A stretch of 64,000 nucleotides of DNA from an uncultured Clostridia bacterium (GCA_947168885.1 CAMVNQ010000001.1:554981-618980), one strand, 5' to 3'; positions 26,501 to 35,972 are shown, counted from the stretch's first letter. Notes: generated by a model from the letters alone, not told the origin. Numbers and translations: made by a program.

Positions 26501-26763
26501 AGATATTGAGATTTTCCCTTACTTTTAGTGTCTCCTCTGACATAAGAAAGAACGTTTCTGTCTCTGTCATTAGCGGCTGTATTGAATTTGTTGTTTCCAG
26601 AGATGACATACGTTAATGCATCGAGCACCGTGGATTTTCCACTTCCGTTTACACCTGTGAACAATGTAGAGTTATTGATTTTCATTTCTACAGCGCCGAA
26701 TCTAGACCAATTCACAAGAAGTATCTTTGTAAGTGGCTTTCTGAGAAATTCAAATTGATTCAT
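23518..26763 (-). CDS. jetC: Wadjet JetC (SMC/MukB-like ATPase)
   Basis: The product of about 1,080 residues has the N-terminal Walker A GVNGSGKSTVLDALTYV, a very long central coiled coil with hinge-like region around 490-640, and the C-terminal signature NGEKQTPYFIILAAS and Walker B ARLAFIDEAFAALSQER. This is the SbcC/MukB-like motor of Wadjet that extrudes DNA loops. The start at 26763 (MNQFEFL) is chosen over the track's GTG at 26781. It overlaps jetB upstream. Confidence 0.93.
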   Translation of the reverse strand: MNQFEFLRKPLTKILLVNWSRFGAVEMKINNSTLFTGVNGSGKSTVLDALTYVISGNNKFNTAANDRDRNVLSYVRGDTKSKGKSQYLRTGSIISYIAMEFYSPNDGFNITVGVCIESADERSYVSNWFLIKDAGISDIDFYKKTGNQLIVTPKNELKANGIRLKPVDFMKKEKGVAQIQRALGIRCDNSDDYRRKLMKMMCFQPENNIDKFIRDSVLPEVEITTLSELRELKAQFEKICETYDGILKRQEKLEEIERLTQIYETKSNFYDLKCAEMFWQNYIISQRKSLNNQQNITKNKETLNRLIGECDRANIEYEEAQKRYTEAQYVYRKSDFFAIADNIEKQISETEAKIKETGKEIARISELKDNILGALSYLEIDRRIKETIESLDQVRTSSDDKYYIVKMIKDKLKGKTDELKKKQWETENDIISVQNNLSDLGIQIKLRESEQRSYPGYVTSARDSINAELERMGIDARVRIFADLVEDVSDPEWRDAIETYLSNKKFDLIIDGKYVGMALDIFHRLKLKKPNLVLTDKIEDFKVDGNSAAELLKIPNIYARKYANYLLGKIYLCNNLSELHDHPLGGLMKDGTLAKGYTVRNMSFDKVQYFLGQEAIRLQLERDIAEREENQKTLNELVDLVDNLSQNIALLEATHIDADVRFEAIKELPELKEKIADLRARLDEQNNNPTFTALKSQVDTAEKELKNAEKNKIKLFSDQQKCISTISELEQMTDELVQAEKNAKDIFDKYIIMHMDLRKKAVEEYERQSKGSLSGEAISQRTIDDNKREMDKAANEMENEQIKYCMMADLNPDERGVSYIGKFRKERDKVINIDAETVKQSLDEHREKLENAFITQFVSAICEAIDNADTEISAINKELSSLPFGQDVYSFTKKPRKDKDTFFRIKKKLYDNQLNVENAYAQNYEDEELRNDIRELMDEILRDVGDEDYADYRTYCVYDMNIENTLENIEADLSEKQGSASNGEKQTPYFIILAASLMQCYPKKSSCARLAFIDEAFAALSQERIEQMVRYFEQNGFQVMYAAPPEKINSIGSYIDTTISLVETGRYTNAVEGLISEFTNS

Positions 26764-27421
26764 CTTCTTCACCATCCTCACCTATGGTATAACCATCTTG
26801 CGTCGCATTACGTTCTTTTTCTCTCATGCGCTGTGCAGTTGCTTCAGCAAGCTCTCGGAAATTAGATTCTGAAAGGCTGAATTGCATAGAAGTATACATT
26901 CGTATTTTACAGTCTGGTTCGCCAATTTCACCTATAACCTCTATGAGATTGTACGCCTCAAATAATTTTAGTATTTCCTTCATAGCGGTTTTGTCTATTT
27001 TATTTTTTGCACCAACTTTTTCAAGCTGGTAGTCAAGATCCGATTTGCTTATTATTATCGCCTTTGTAAGGCTTCCATTCACCATAGATTCTTCATACTT
27101 GAGCCATAAGGCGGCAAGAACTATGCTTTCAGACAACTTTAGACGTTTTCTGTTTGACTGGATACTACCATCCTCGCCTGCAGAAGCAAGATTTACAAGC
27201 TGCGCTACTCCAGACTCCGGGTCACACATTACATCATATCCAATAATTCTGAAATATTCGCTAAAAACAGACAGATTCTTTTTAACAAAATTGAAATCTT
27301 TTCTATGTTCATCATTCTTTTCTCTAACTATAAATGTCATTTTTAATAGTTTTCGACATATCTTTTGAAAAGAAGCTACTTCTGTGGAAGTGAAATCGTC
27401 AAGTTGTATCAGTCTGCTCAT
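26750..27421 (-). CDS. jetB: Wadjet JetB (MukE-like, DUF4194)
   Basis: The 223-residue protein is a winged-helix kite subunit: KNLSVFSEYFRIIGYDVMCD, then LKLSESIVLAALWLKYEE and IDKTAMKEILKLFEAYNLIEV. It matches the DUF4194 family that bridges the SMC arms to JetA. It overlaps jetA by ATGA and jetC by 14 nt or more, so translation is coupled. Confidence 0.9.
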   Translation of the reverse strand: MSRLIQLDDFTSTEVASFQKICRKLLKMTFIVREKNDEHRKDFNFVKKNLSVFSEYFRIIGYDVMCDPESGVAQLVNLASAGEDGSIQSNRKRLKLSESIVLAALWLKYEESMVNGSLTKAIIISKSDLDYQLEKVGAKNKIDKTAMKEILKLFEAYNLIEVIGEIGEPDCKIRMYTSMQFSLSESNFRELAEATAQRMREKERNATQDGYTIGEDGEEDESI

Positions 27422-28803
27422 TTTTTTCCTCCGTTTTTGGAGATCGTAAAGTTACGTATAATAAAACCGTTACTCTCTATATAATCATCATTTGTTGTTA
27501 GATCAAATCCATTTTGGCGAGAATATGCAGCCGAGGAAATAATAGCGAGTATATCCGCTTTTCGTTCTGCTGGGAAGCTGTCTGCAGAGATCTCGGTTTT
27601 GTCACCCATAACAGACAGGACATACTCTTTCATTTTTTCTTTTGAAAAAGGATTGTTGACTTCTTTTCTTTGCTGTGCTGCAGCTCTGTTTATATCATCT
27701 TGTGTCATATCTGGCACTTCAGTAACCGTAGCATCCTTTATTATTTTCTGTTTGCCAGGAAATCTCAGAGACGCAGGATCAATAAATTCCTGTGTATAGA
27801 GATCATATAAATCACCGTATATATATTCGTCCTCACTGCCTAACGAATTTATCATAAGTTTAAGCACTTGTTGAACATTACCGCGCGTGTTATCATCGTG
27901 GCTAAGCAGAAAACGTGCTCGACCGACAGCAAGATTCAAGTAAATATTTATCTTTTTTTGAATATCATTTAAAATTTTATTATAATCATTACTAAGGAAT
28001 TTTACTGTCGCTTCAAACAAGCCAATTACGCGCTGCTCTGCGGAAATTTCATCATCCAATCCCTCGTTGTCAAAGCAGTCAATCACTATAAGCTCATACA
28101 AATCCTTGTCTCTACGCATCATCTCGAGTTCTTTCAGAATAGCAGGACGATAAATATGTATATTTTGTTCTTTTATTAAACGTGAGTACTCTTTAATAAA
28201 TGATCCTTCGCAATATGACATTAAATTGTTAGTTAATTCTTCAAGAGTTTCTTCTTCAACTATCTCCTCAATAATTGATCTGATAGATGTAGATAGTTTT
28301 TTTAAAGAATTAGCAAGTTTTTTTGCATCATTGTATATGGGTTTTAATGCAAATGTGTAAGGATTGCCAGCCCATTGATCTCGATTTCTCAGACGATTAT
28401 AGATATTAAACACATAAGATGAATACTCTTCTTTAGAAGGAGTTGAAAGCTGAATTAAAAATTCAGCAAGTGCAATACCAGCTTCTGTCATTACGACTTG
28501 TTTTTCATAAGTTACATCATCAGTTTCTTCACTGAGCCAACCAGCTTCATAGAAATTTCTTATAACAGCGCCAGCTCGATCGTTAGGAGAAACATCATTA
28601 TTTTCTTCCTGTTCGAGATTATAAGTCATAAGAATTGACGCTATTGTGTCACGAACTATGTCACGACTTATTTTATATGAAATTTCATTTTCAAAGATTC
28701 TGTATATTTCCAACAAGCAATCAGCGTTAATACGATAATTACTATTTCCGGCTAACAAATTAAAGAATCTTTCTGGGATACGATCAAAAACATTTATTCC
28801 CAT
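27418..28803 (-). CDS. jetA: Wadjet JetA (MukF-like kleisin)
   Basis: The 461-residue, mostly helical protein starts NVFDRIPERFFNLLAGN, followed by winged-helix segments and a C-terminal part rich in polar helices, as in the JetA kleisin. From memory, the combination with DUF4194 JetB and a Toprim JetD resembles the type III-like layout; the type call is tentative. Its ATG directly follows the TGA of the Nudix gene (TGAATG), which couples Wadjet to the upstream gene pair. Confidence 0.88.
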   Translation of the reverse strand: MGINVFDRIPERFFNLLAGNSNYRINADCLLEIYRIFENEISYKISRDIVRDTIASILMTYNLEQEENNDVSPNDRAGAVIRNFYEAGWLSEETDDVTYEKQVVMTEAGIALAEFLIQLSTPSKEEYSSYVFNIYNRLRNRDQWAGNPYTFALKPIYNDAKKLANSLKKLSTSIRSIIEEIVEEETLEELTNNLMSYCEGSFIKEYSRLIKEQNIHIYRPAILKELEMMRRDKDLYELIVIDCFDNEGLDDEISAEQRVIGLFEATVKFLSNDYNKILNDIQKKINIYLNLAVGRARFLLSHDDNTRGNVQQVLKLMINSLGSEDEYIYGDLYDLYTQEFIDPASLRFPGKQKIIKDATVTEVPDMTQDDINRAAAQQRKEVNNPFSKEKMKEYVLSVMGDKTEISADSFPAERKADILAIISSAAYSRQNGFDLTTNDDYIESNGFIIRNFTISKNGGKK

Positions 28804-29172
28804 TCATTTCACCCAAATATACTCAAGTGCCCTCTTATCTGCCGAGCAGAACTCAAAGCGTTCTATATCGTCCTTACTTATCCACTCTACAGCTTCATGC
28901 TCGTTCAAAGTGATCGTTCGGGATACAATGACAGATTCGATGAAGTGCAGAGTATAATCGCCTATTTCAATAGCAACGATCTCTTTTTGGGGTTCGATAA
29001 GTATTGAAAGTTCTTCCTGACATTCACGAACAATGCAGTCAAACAGAGATTCGCCCGGCTCGACTTTTCCGCCGGGGAATTCCCATTGTCCGCCGAATCG
29101 TTTGCCTTGCGGGCGCTTGCATATCATCACTTTTTCGCCGTCTCTTATTACGGCAGCGGTTACTTGTATCAT
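28804..29172 (-). CDS. Nudix hydrolase (MutT-like)
   Basis: The complete Nudix box GGKVEPGESLFDCIVRECQEEL lies near residue 34, preceded by GGQWEFP. Length (122 residues) and sequence fit MutT-type pyrophosphohydrolases of oxidised or modified nucleotides. It overlaps the stop of the PLD-helicase gene (TAATG) and abuts jetA, so it forms one transcript with both. Its place inside a defence operon suggests nucleotide processing linked to DNA degradation; this is inferred. Confidence 0.92.
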   Translation of the reverse strand: MIQVTAAVIRDGEKVMICKRPQGKRFGGQWEFPGGKVEPGESLFDCIVRECQEELSILIEPQKEIVAIEIGDYTLHFIESVIVSRTITLNEHEAVEWISKDDIERFEFCSADKRALEYIWVK

Positions 29173-32100
29173 TATCCAACCACCAACTGATTTGTTTTCT
29201 TAAGATATTTCGCTGGAATAGGCTTTCTGAGCTTCCAGACAACGTTCATAGGTTTAGCTCCTTCCGATTTAACATAATCGGCAAGTCCAAGAAATGTGTA
29301 CGGAGCAGCACCGAGTTTTGTCGTTTTGTATTCGCGAACAAATATCATAACATTTGTACCCATTTCTCTATGATGAATATATCGTTGACCTGTACTGCTC
29401 TCTGGAGATGTCTTGTTTTGACTTTGCCAATGAAACAAAATATCATTTATAGAATAATCATTGTACATTGTAGTGGGAGAATATTCTTTATCAGATTTAT
29501 TTAATGTAACAAGAAGCACATCTGTTTTCTTTTTATCAAAGTATTTTACACCAGCCTGATAATTGGCAGATGACAAATCATCTAAAGCAGTAAAAATTTG
29601 CTTTTGTGTATAACTACAATGCAGATCAAGCGGACAGTCATAGTCAACCTGAACAGGCTCGTCAATGAAGTCTATTCGGTCATAATTGTAATACAACAGC
29701 TCAGTTATTTCTTTGAGCATAACAGGTGAATCTGCAATTTGACGGAAGCCTTCGAGCAAATCATTAAATCCACATTCCTCATACGATTTCTGCCAAATTG
29801 TAAATTGTAGCATCTGCCACATTCTTTGCTGAACACCGTCAAAATCGCTGATACTGTATTCGTTTATCTTTGGAAGGTAGTCGATCACAAGCTCAATCAG
29901 ACGATGTGAGTCAATATACGATAGCCTGGGCAGAGCCTTTGTAACTGTCTCTTCTATGCTTTCAGAGAAGTCCGGTTTAATACCAGCCTGTACGCAAAGC
30001 CTTTCAAAGCTGGATTTTGTTCCATATACCGCGCTAATATCAAGGTTATAGTAATCAAGAAAATTCGCAAGCGTAAGCGCTTTCCCGCTATCCTCGGTGA
30101 ATGTCGAAAGGCGTCTTACGATCGCGCTCTTGTTTCCGACAGCCTGACGGATATTGTCAAGAATATACCGCTGTGCCATCTTTTCGAGCTTTATGTAACA
30201 ACCCTTCGGGAGAAGCGGAAATCCGTTTTCAATCTCGTCCTTAACACTTCGCTCAGTATTTCCGAGCAATGCCGCAAATTTTGATTCAAAGTTGTATTTG
30301 GCATGAGCCTGTCCGATGAAATCGAGGACAGTAAGACAGTCCTTGCCTTCGCTAAGACGTAGGCCACGACCGAGCTGCTGCAAAAATACAGTCAAGCTCT
30401 CAGTAGGACGCAGGAACATTACCGTGTTTATCTCGGGAATATCTACACCCTCGTTATAAAGATCGACCGTGAAAATGAACTTGATTTCGCCCTTTGCAAG
30501 ACGCGACTGTGCTGTATCACGTTCGGTCTTTGAGCTGTCCGCAGTTAATGCTATAGACGGTATTTCGTGCTGGTTAAATCGCAATGACATGTATGCGGCA
30601 TGTTCTTTGGATACACAGAATCCGAGTCCCTTGACCTTATCCATGTCTGCGACATATTTGTTGAGCTCTTTTAATATAAGCACCAATCGAACGTCGTTTC
30701 CGGTATATATGTTAGAAAGGGCAGTACGGTCATATCCGCCTCGTGACCACTTAACGCTCTGGAGATCGACATCATCTGAAACACCGAAATAGTGGAACGG
30801 ACAAAGCAGTTTTCTGTCTATTGCTTCCGGTAGACGTATCTCAGCTGCAACACGATCATCAAAATAAGAAAGAATGTTCTTACCGTCCATACGTTCCGGG
30901 GTTGCTGTAAGTCCGAGCAGTATTTTCGGTTTGTAATATTCGAGAAGTTGCTGATATGTAGGAGCCGCAGCATGATGAAACTCGTCCACTATAATAAAAT
31001 CATAATAATCGGGGGATGTCTTTTTCGCAAAGTCCTGCGAATTGAATGTATCAATTGAAATAAAAAGGTTTTCAAGGCTTTCGGGAACTATGCCGCCATA
31101 GAAAAGTTCTCCGAAATTTGCATCGTGAAGCACCCCACGGAAGCAACGAATACTTTGACGCAATATCTCCTTACGGTGAGCTACAAATAACAGTCTCGCA
31201 CGCCCGTTCTCTTGCTTGAAACGCTTATAATCAAACGCAGAAATAACAGTCTTACCGGTGCCAGTCGCGGCAACAACAAGATTTTTGTAATGTCCTCTTA
31301 TTTTGCGTTCAGCAGTAAGCTTATCGAGTATTTCCTGTTGATATGAAAACGGGCGAATGTCGAAGCTGTAATCGTCCATTTCGCCATGATATTTTTCGGC
31401 TTTAAGAGCCTGCAATAAATGCTCTCTGTCAGACGATGAATAAAGTGAGAAGTCTGTGCTGTTCCAGTAGTTTTCAAATGTTGCCTGTATCTTGCGAATA
31501 GTATGTGGTTGATCGTGATAAGTGATTTTAAGATTCCACTCAAGCCCACTCGTCATCGCAGCATTCGACATGTTTGACGAACCGACATAAGCGGTTGTAA
31601 AGCCTGTATCACGATAGAAAACATAGGATTTTGCGTGCAGCCTTGTGCGCTCGGTATCATACGATACTTTTATCTCGGTATTCGGGAGTTTGCTAAGTTC
31701 TTCTACTGCCTTTACATCGGTTGCACCCATATACGAAGTCGTGATAACGCGAAGATGACCGCCGTGTGAAGTGAATTCCGAAAGTTCATCGAGTATGAGA
31801 ACAAGGCCACTCCACTTAATAAATGAAACGAGCATATCAATCTTGTTTGCTGAAACGATCTCTTTTTTTAGTTCGGTCATCATCTGGGGCTCGTGAACAG
31901 CACCTGTAAAAAGCGAACTTGCTGCCAGAGATGTCTCCGGACGTAGCATGCGTATCTGTCCCTTTATTGCATCAGGATTGTTCTGCATATTTGCGACTGC
32001 AAGAAGCTGTTCCGAACGCTTGTCCACACTAAGTCCGTCAAACTCGTCATCACCGGTCAGCTCGGTAACTGCCGAGACTATCTTATTGGCAAGCCTAAGC

Positions 32101-32288
32101 TGGCTCTCGGTATCATCACCCGCGAGTTGTGAAAGGCCCTTCTCGATAACTTCGGCAAGATATCCGGAAAGCACCTTCGAAGCCTCGGCCTTGTCAATAG
32201 AACGTTTTTCTATAAGCTGTTCGGTCGCGTCAATTTCGTTTGAGAGATCTTTATTTATTACTTGCTCGTATAGTCCGGGGTTGAGCAC
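29172..32288 (-). CDS. PLD-nuclease/SF2 helicase with DUF3427-type C-terminus
   Basis: The 1,038-residue protein joins an N-terminal phospholipase-D-like nuclease (LHAKSYVFYRDTG ... YVGSSNMSNAAM near residues 220-245) to an SF2 helicase (AATGTGKTVIS, IVDEFHHAA, GLTATPERMD, QLGRGLRLSEGKDC) and a long C-terminal DUF3427-like region. Such fusions sit in defence islands. It heads the transcript PLD-helicase, Nudix, JetABCD. Its most likely job is DNA degradation by translocation and cutting; the trigger is unknown. Confidence 0.88.
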   Translation of the reverse strand: MLNPGLYEQVINKDLSNEIDATEQLIEKRSIDKAEASKVLSGYLAEVIEKGLSQLAGDDTESQLRLANKIVSAVTELTGDDEFDGLSVDKRSEQLLAVANMQNNPDAIKGQIRMLRPETSLAASSLFTGAVHEPQMMTELKKEIVSANKIDMLVSFIKWSGLVLILDELSEFTSHGGHLRVITTSYMGATDVKAVEELSKLPNTEIKVSYDTERTRLHAKSYVFYRDTGFTTAYVGSSNMSNAAMTSGLEWNLKITYHDQPHTIRKIQATFENYWNSTDFSLYSSSDREHLLQALKAEKYHGEMDDYSFDIRPFSYQQEILDKLTAERKIRGHYKNLVVAATGTGKTVISAFDYKRFKQENGRARLLFVAHRKEILRQSIRCFRGVLHDANFGELFYGGIVPESLENLFISIDTFNSQDFAKKTSPDYYDFIIVDEFHHAAAPTYQQLLEYYKPKILLGLTATPERMDGKNILSYFDDRVAAEIRLPEAIDRKLLCPFHYFGVSDDVDLQSVKWSRGGYDRTALSNIYTGNDVRLVLILKELNKYVADMDKVKGLGFCVSKEHAAYMSLRFNQHEIPSIALTADSSKTERDTAQSRLAKGEIKFIFTVDLYNEGVDIPEINTVMFLRPTESLTVFLQQLGRGLRLSEGKDCLTVLDFIGQAHAKYNFESKFAALLGNTERSVKDEIENGFPLLPKGCYIKLEKMAQRYILDNIRQAVGNKSAIVRRLSTFTEDSGKALTLANFLDYYNLDISAVYGTKSSFERLCVQAGIKPDFSESIEETVTKALPRLSYIDSHRLIELVIDYLPKINEYSISDFDGVQQRMWQMLQFTIWQKSYEECGFNDLLEGFRQIADSPVMLKEITELLYYNYDRIDFIDEPVQVDYDCPLDLHCSYTQKQIFTALDDLSSANYQAGVKYFDKKKTDVLLVTLNKSDKEYSPTTMYNDYSINDILFHWQSQNKTSPESSTGQRYIHHREMGTNVMIFVREYKTTKLGAAPYTFLGLADYVKSEGAKPMNVVWKLRKPIPAKYLKKTNQLVVG

Positions 32289-32434
32289 TGAACATCACTC
32301 TTTCTATTTAGAATTAATTATTCTTGATTATAATTATCAATTATTATACCCTTTTTTGAGTAGATATATAAGAATTAGAGCTACTTAAAATTCAGGTTCT
32401 ATTTATTTATGATGATTAATAGAAATATGTATAT

Positions 32435-33367
32435 TTAGTATCTTAACGGGAATGGAGATTTTTCAACAGATATATCATGCTTTAAATATCTAAACAAATA
32501 TTCCACACCTTTAATAGAAATATCACTTTTGTTTTTTGACCCAACCAACACTTTTTCAATTGCATCCAACGACTTTAATGGAACCTTAATGTATGGAATA
32601 AATACTTCATTCTTAATTCTAAAATACTGTTTCCATAATTGCTCCGGTTTGTATCTTCCCCCGTCATGACCAACCATAAAAACAAATCTATATTCATGTT
32701 CGCCTTCAAAACAAGGAAGTTTAAAGAACATATTATATGCACTTATTTCTGCAGCCAAAAAATAATAAAAATCTTCTATATTTTCTTCAGTCAACTTATC
32801 AAAATCTTCCCATGTGTTGAGGTAATCAAACCCAGATGGCCAATCAAAATAACTACTTTTTATCGTTTCTTCAATAAGTTTGACCTGGGTTTCATGATTA
32901 TAGATTACCTCACCGTGTAAAACAGAATGTTTAAATGTATCAGAAAACATATTCAGCAGCTTTTTGAAGTCAAATTGTATACAATAACCGGTATAATTTG
33001 AATATGAACTCCACATTAGTGCACTGTCGTAATCCTTACAGAAAGAAATAACATAATCTCCTCCATAAGCTATAGTATCATTAACAGAAAGACCAGGTGT
33101 TTGAATTCTTTCAATCTCATTTTTTACTATATTTTTAATATTTTCACATTGTTTTTTATTTTTCATATGCTTATCAAGCACTTCGTAGAACACTTCAGTT
33201 GCAACCTTGTACTCCATTGAATCATTTAAAAAACCGTGTTCTGTAACCCAAAATCCTTCATCACAGATTCCTTTTAATCCTGAAGCTGAGGTATAATGAA
33301 ACAACTTATCACCTTCTTTAAGTTCAGGAATTACTATTGTTTCTTCCATAGGATGAACTTTGTTCAT
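32435..33367 (-). CDS. DUF2971-type protein
   Basis: The 310-residue protein shows KLFHYTSASGLKGICDEGFWVTEHGFLND and later VISFCKDYDSALMWSSYSNYTGYCIQFD, the conserved blocks of the DUF2971 family. The arrangement of the H-Y-T and S-F-C blocks recalls an ADP-ribosyltransferase-like fold, but that is conjecture. An upstream GGAG fits the ATG. It lies between two helicase-nuclease genes on the same strand, 27 bp downstream of one, so a defence role is plausible. Confidence 0.78.
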   Translation of the reverse strand: MNKVHPMEETIVIPELKEGDKLFHYTSASGLKGICDEGFWVTEHGFLNDSMEYKVATEVFYEVLDKHMKNKKQCENIKNIVKNEIERIQTPGLSVNDTIAYGGDYVISFCKDYDSALMWSSYSNYTGYCIQFDFKKLLNMFSDTFKHSVLHGEVIYNHETQVKLIEETIKSSYFDWPSGFDYLNTWEDFDKLTEENIEDFYYFLAAEISAYNMFFKLPCFEGEHEYRFVFMVGHDGGRYKPEQLWKQYFRIKNEVFIPYIKVPLKSLDAIEKVLVGSKNKSDISIKGVEYLFRYLKHDISVEKSPFPLRY

Positions 33368-33393
33368 ATTAACATCTCCATTTAAATGATTAT

Positions 33394-35661
33394 TTATTTA
33401 ATTATTCTGCTGAAATAACTATCCAGTTTTTTATCGCATATTTTCCTGATTTCATTCTTTTCGTCATCAGTCAGATTCTTCCACACAGTAGGCTCGACCT
33501 CGACTATACCGAGAGTTTTGGTATGCCGCAGCATCTGCATATCTTCAAAACGCTTGAACGGATTTGAAAGAATATTGCGCTGGGCCTCCTTATCGGTGTA
33601 GCCGCCTTTAGCAAAAAGACTGTTTGATTTCTCGACAACAAGACCTTTATCACGTCTGTCCTCATAATACGCCTTGAAATATGCAGTAATATCATCGAGC
33701 TTTACTCTGCCGCTTTTGTCAGCATATTCGAGAACCGCTTTTATCAGCACAGGCTTGTAAGAATAGCTCATGTCCATCTGCCGCACCATATCCATAAAAA
33801 GATCTTTGCGGTTATCGTCGTTTATCAGTTTCCAGCCAAACTGTTCAGCAGCGGCTTCAAGTGCTTCTTCAGTAAAATAATTAAAACGCTTATATTCGCT
33901 AAATTGTACAACAAGCTGCGGTTTTATCTTTTCTTCACGTATATATCTTTCGACAGTTTCCGACTGCACATCTACGCGGCGGACAAATTCCATCTGCGAA
34001 ATCATGCCCTCAGCTTCTTCCTGCCAGTTAAATACATCAACAGCTTCGTAATCCGTTGCATCAACGGGGAAGTCAAGCAGGGCATCGGGCTTCTCTCCCT
34101 TTGCATAAAGGGTGTCATCAGCCGCACATTGTTCCTTCTTTCCGAGGACGAGCTTGCCCGGTTTATATTCTTTCAGTTTGAACAGCCTGTGCATTGAGAA
34201 CGGCATATTGTACTGACTTGCATTATCCACAAAATCAAAAACTATCAGACATTCTTTGTTGTCACAAAGACGCATACCTCTTCCGAGCTGCTGAGTATAG
34301 AGTATCTTTGACATAGTTGGTCTTGCCATGAATAAAACTTCTGTTTCAGGGCAGTCCCAACCCTCGTTCAGCAAATCGCAGGCACACAATGCCTTTATTT
34401 CTGATTTCTTGAATTTTGCAAGTATCTCCTTACGTTCAGCAGACTTCATACTACCGGAAACCGCAGCAGCTTCTGCCCCGCGTTCGCGTATCATCTGTGC
34501 GATCTGTTCTGCATGTTTTACGCTTGCACAGAAAATAACGGTGCGTTTTGTACTGCAATATTCCATAAAAGTGTTGGCAATAAGCTCGTTACGTTCCGGA
34601 ACAAATATCTTGCTTTCAAGATCGCGGATGTTGTACTGAACGCTGTTAAAGCGCACTTTCGTAAGATCAATATTTGTATGTATTCTTATACAGCGCACCG
34701 GAACAAGCTCACCGATCTCAACCGCAGTCTGAATATCGAGCTTGTGAGCAGTATGCTTGAAAGTATCCAGAATACTTTTATCGTCAGGTCTGTCCGGCGT
34801 CGCAGTAAGACCGAGCGTAAACTCCGGCTTGAAATATGACAATACCTTCTGATAGCTGTCGGCAGCGGCATGATGTGCCTCGTCTATGATTATATATGCG
34901 AAATCATCTTCTTTGAAACGTTCGAGATTAAGTGCAACACTCTGGATACTGCCGCAAACAACGTAAGCATTCGGCTGTTTTATGGACTCCACATATTTTC
35001 CGACAGTAACAGTTCGCCAAAGATCACGGAAAGTCTGTGTTGCCTGTTCGACAAGCTCATGGGTGTGTGCAAGAAACAGCGTTCTTTTACCATATCGTTT
35101 TGCGTCGAGTACAGCTGTAACTGTTTTTCCCGTTCCTGTAGCATGACAGATAAGAGCAATAGTTTCGCGGTTCATTCGCATCTGTTCAAGAGCGTCAAGT
35201 GCCTGCTGCTGATGTTCCTTCAGCTTAAGATCGAATTTGTCAAATGATTTGCCGCGCTGTTCGGGAAGATAGTTCTCGGCTTCGCGGAATGTCGGGCTTG
35301 TCCCAATAAATACACGAAGCTCATCCTTGACAGTATCGGGCTGTATCTGCATCTGACGGACAGCCCAGCGGAACACGTCCCACCCCAAGTGCACCATACT
35401 ATTCTGTTTCAGCAGATCATCATAGAATTTGTTTGCCGAAATGTGACTTTTGTTATGTGACGCTTCATCGTCGATCTCTATAGCAATCTTCCGGGCACCA
35501 CTTTCAAGAAAGAAATCAGCGAACCTGTCATTCTGATAAATGTCATAGAAATGATACTGCGAATAAAGATAGCCGGCTTTCTCCGCACCGAATGTATCGG
35601 CAAACAAATCAATAAACAGATCTTCCGCGGTACTACCCGAAGCAGACTTGTATTCTGTCAT
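33394..35661 (-). CDS. SF2 helicase with N-terminal endonuclease-like domain
   Basis: The 755-residue protein begins with a Vsr/DUF559-like nuclease (ARKIAIEIDDEASHNK ... LLKQNSMVHLGWDVFRW). The helicase core shows CHATGTGKTVTA, YIIIDEAHHAA, LGLTATPDRPDD and QLGRGMRLCDNKECLIVFDFVD. It resembles type III restriction-like helicases but no methyltransferase is nearby. It overlaps the MazG-like gene upstream (TAATGA). DNA cleavage by a motor-nuclease fusion is inferred. Confidence 0.85.
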   Translation of the reverse strand: MTEYKSASGSTAEDLFIDLFADTFGAEKAGYLYSQYHFYDIYQNDRFADFFLESGARKIAIEIDDEASHNKSHISANKFYDDLLKQNSMVHLGWDVFRWAVRQMQIQPDTVKDELRVFIGTSPTFREAENYLPEQRGKSFDKFDLKLKEHQQQALDALEQMRMNRETIALICHATGTGKTVTAVLDAKRYGKRTLFLAHTHELVEQATQTFRDLWRTVTVGKYVESIKQPNAYVVCGSIQSVALNLERFKEDDFAYIIIDEAHHAAADSYQKVLSYFKPEFTLGLTATPDRPDDKSILDTFKHTAHKLDIQTAVEIGELVPVRCIRIHTNIDLTKVRFNSVQYNIRDLESKIFVPERNELIANTFMEYCSTKRTVIFCASVKHAEQIAQMIRERGAEAAAVSGSMKSAERKEILAKFKKSEIKALCACDLLNEGWDCPETEVLFMARPTMSKILYTQQLGRGMRLCDNKECLIVFDFVDNASQYNMPFSMHRLFKLKEYKPGKLVLGKKEQCAADDTLYAKGEKPDALLDFPVDATDYEAVDVFNWQEEAEGMISQMEFVRRVDVQSETVERYIREEKIKPQLVVQFSEYKRFNYFTEEALEAAAEQFGWKLINDDNRKDLFMDMVRQMDMSYSYKPVLIKAVLEYADKSGRVKLDDITAYFKAYYEDRRDKGLVVEKSNSLFAKGGYTDKEAQRNILSNPFKRFEDMQMLRHTKTLGIVEVEPTVWKNLTDDEKNEIRKICDKKLDSYFSRIIK

Positions 35662-35972
35662 TAGTCATCGACCCTTTCAAGAAATATCTTTTTCTCAAAT
35701 CCGCCGCGTTTTTTGGCTTTATCTTTGCGGACACATTCCAGTTCTTCCGGAGAACTTCCAATAGCTTCGGAAAGTGCATACACGACTTCCATAATATCAG
35801 CTAGTTCCTCGACATTCTTATCCTTGTGAAACTCCGCACATTCCTCATCGAGCTTCCGGTCAAGCTCCGTTAAGCATTCGTCGTTGTCAAGAATGCGGGT
35901 ATGCGGTATCTTCCCAGCATTTTCGATTATCTCCGGTATCTTATCACGCACTAATTTGTTATATACAGGCAT
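35661..35972 (-). CDS. MazG-like phosphoribosyl-ATP pyrophosphohydrolase family protein
   Basis: The start MPVYNKLVRDKIPEII at 35972 has GGAGG upstream and is better than the longer track start. The all-alpha MazG motifs KLDEECAEF and ELADIMEVVYAL carry the ExxE...D metal ligands of nucleotide pyrophosphohydrolases. It is coupled to the downstream helicase-nuclease. Nucleotide-level control in a defence pair is possible, but a house-cleaning role is equally so. Confidence 0.85.
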   Translation of the reverse strand: MPVYNKLVRDKIPEIIENAGKIPHTRILDNDECLTELDRKLDEECAEFHKDKNVEELADIMEVVYALSEAIGSSPEELECVRKDKAKKRGGFEKKIFLERVDD

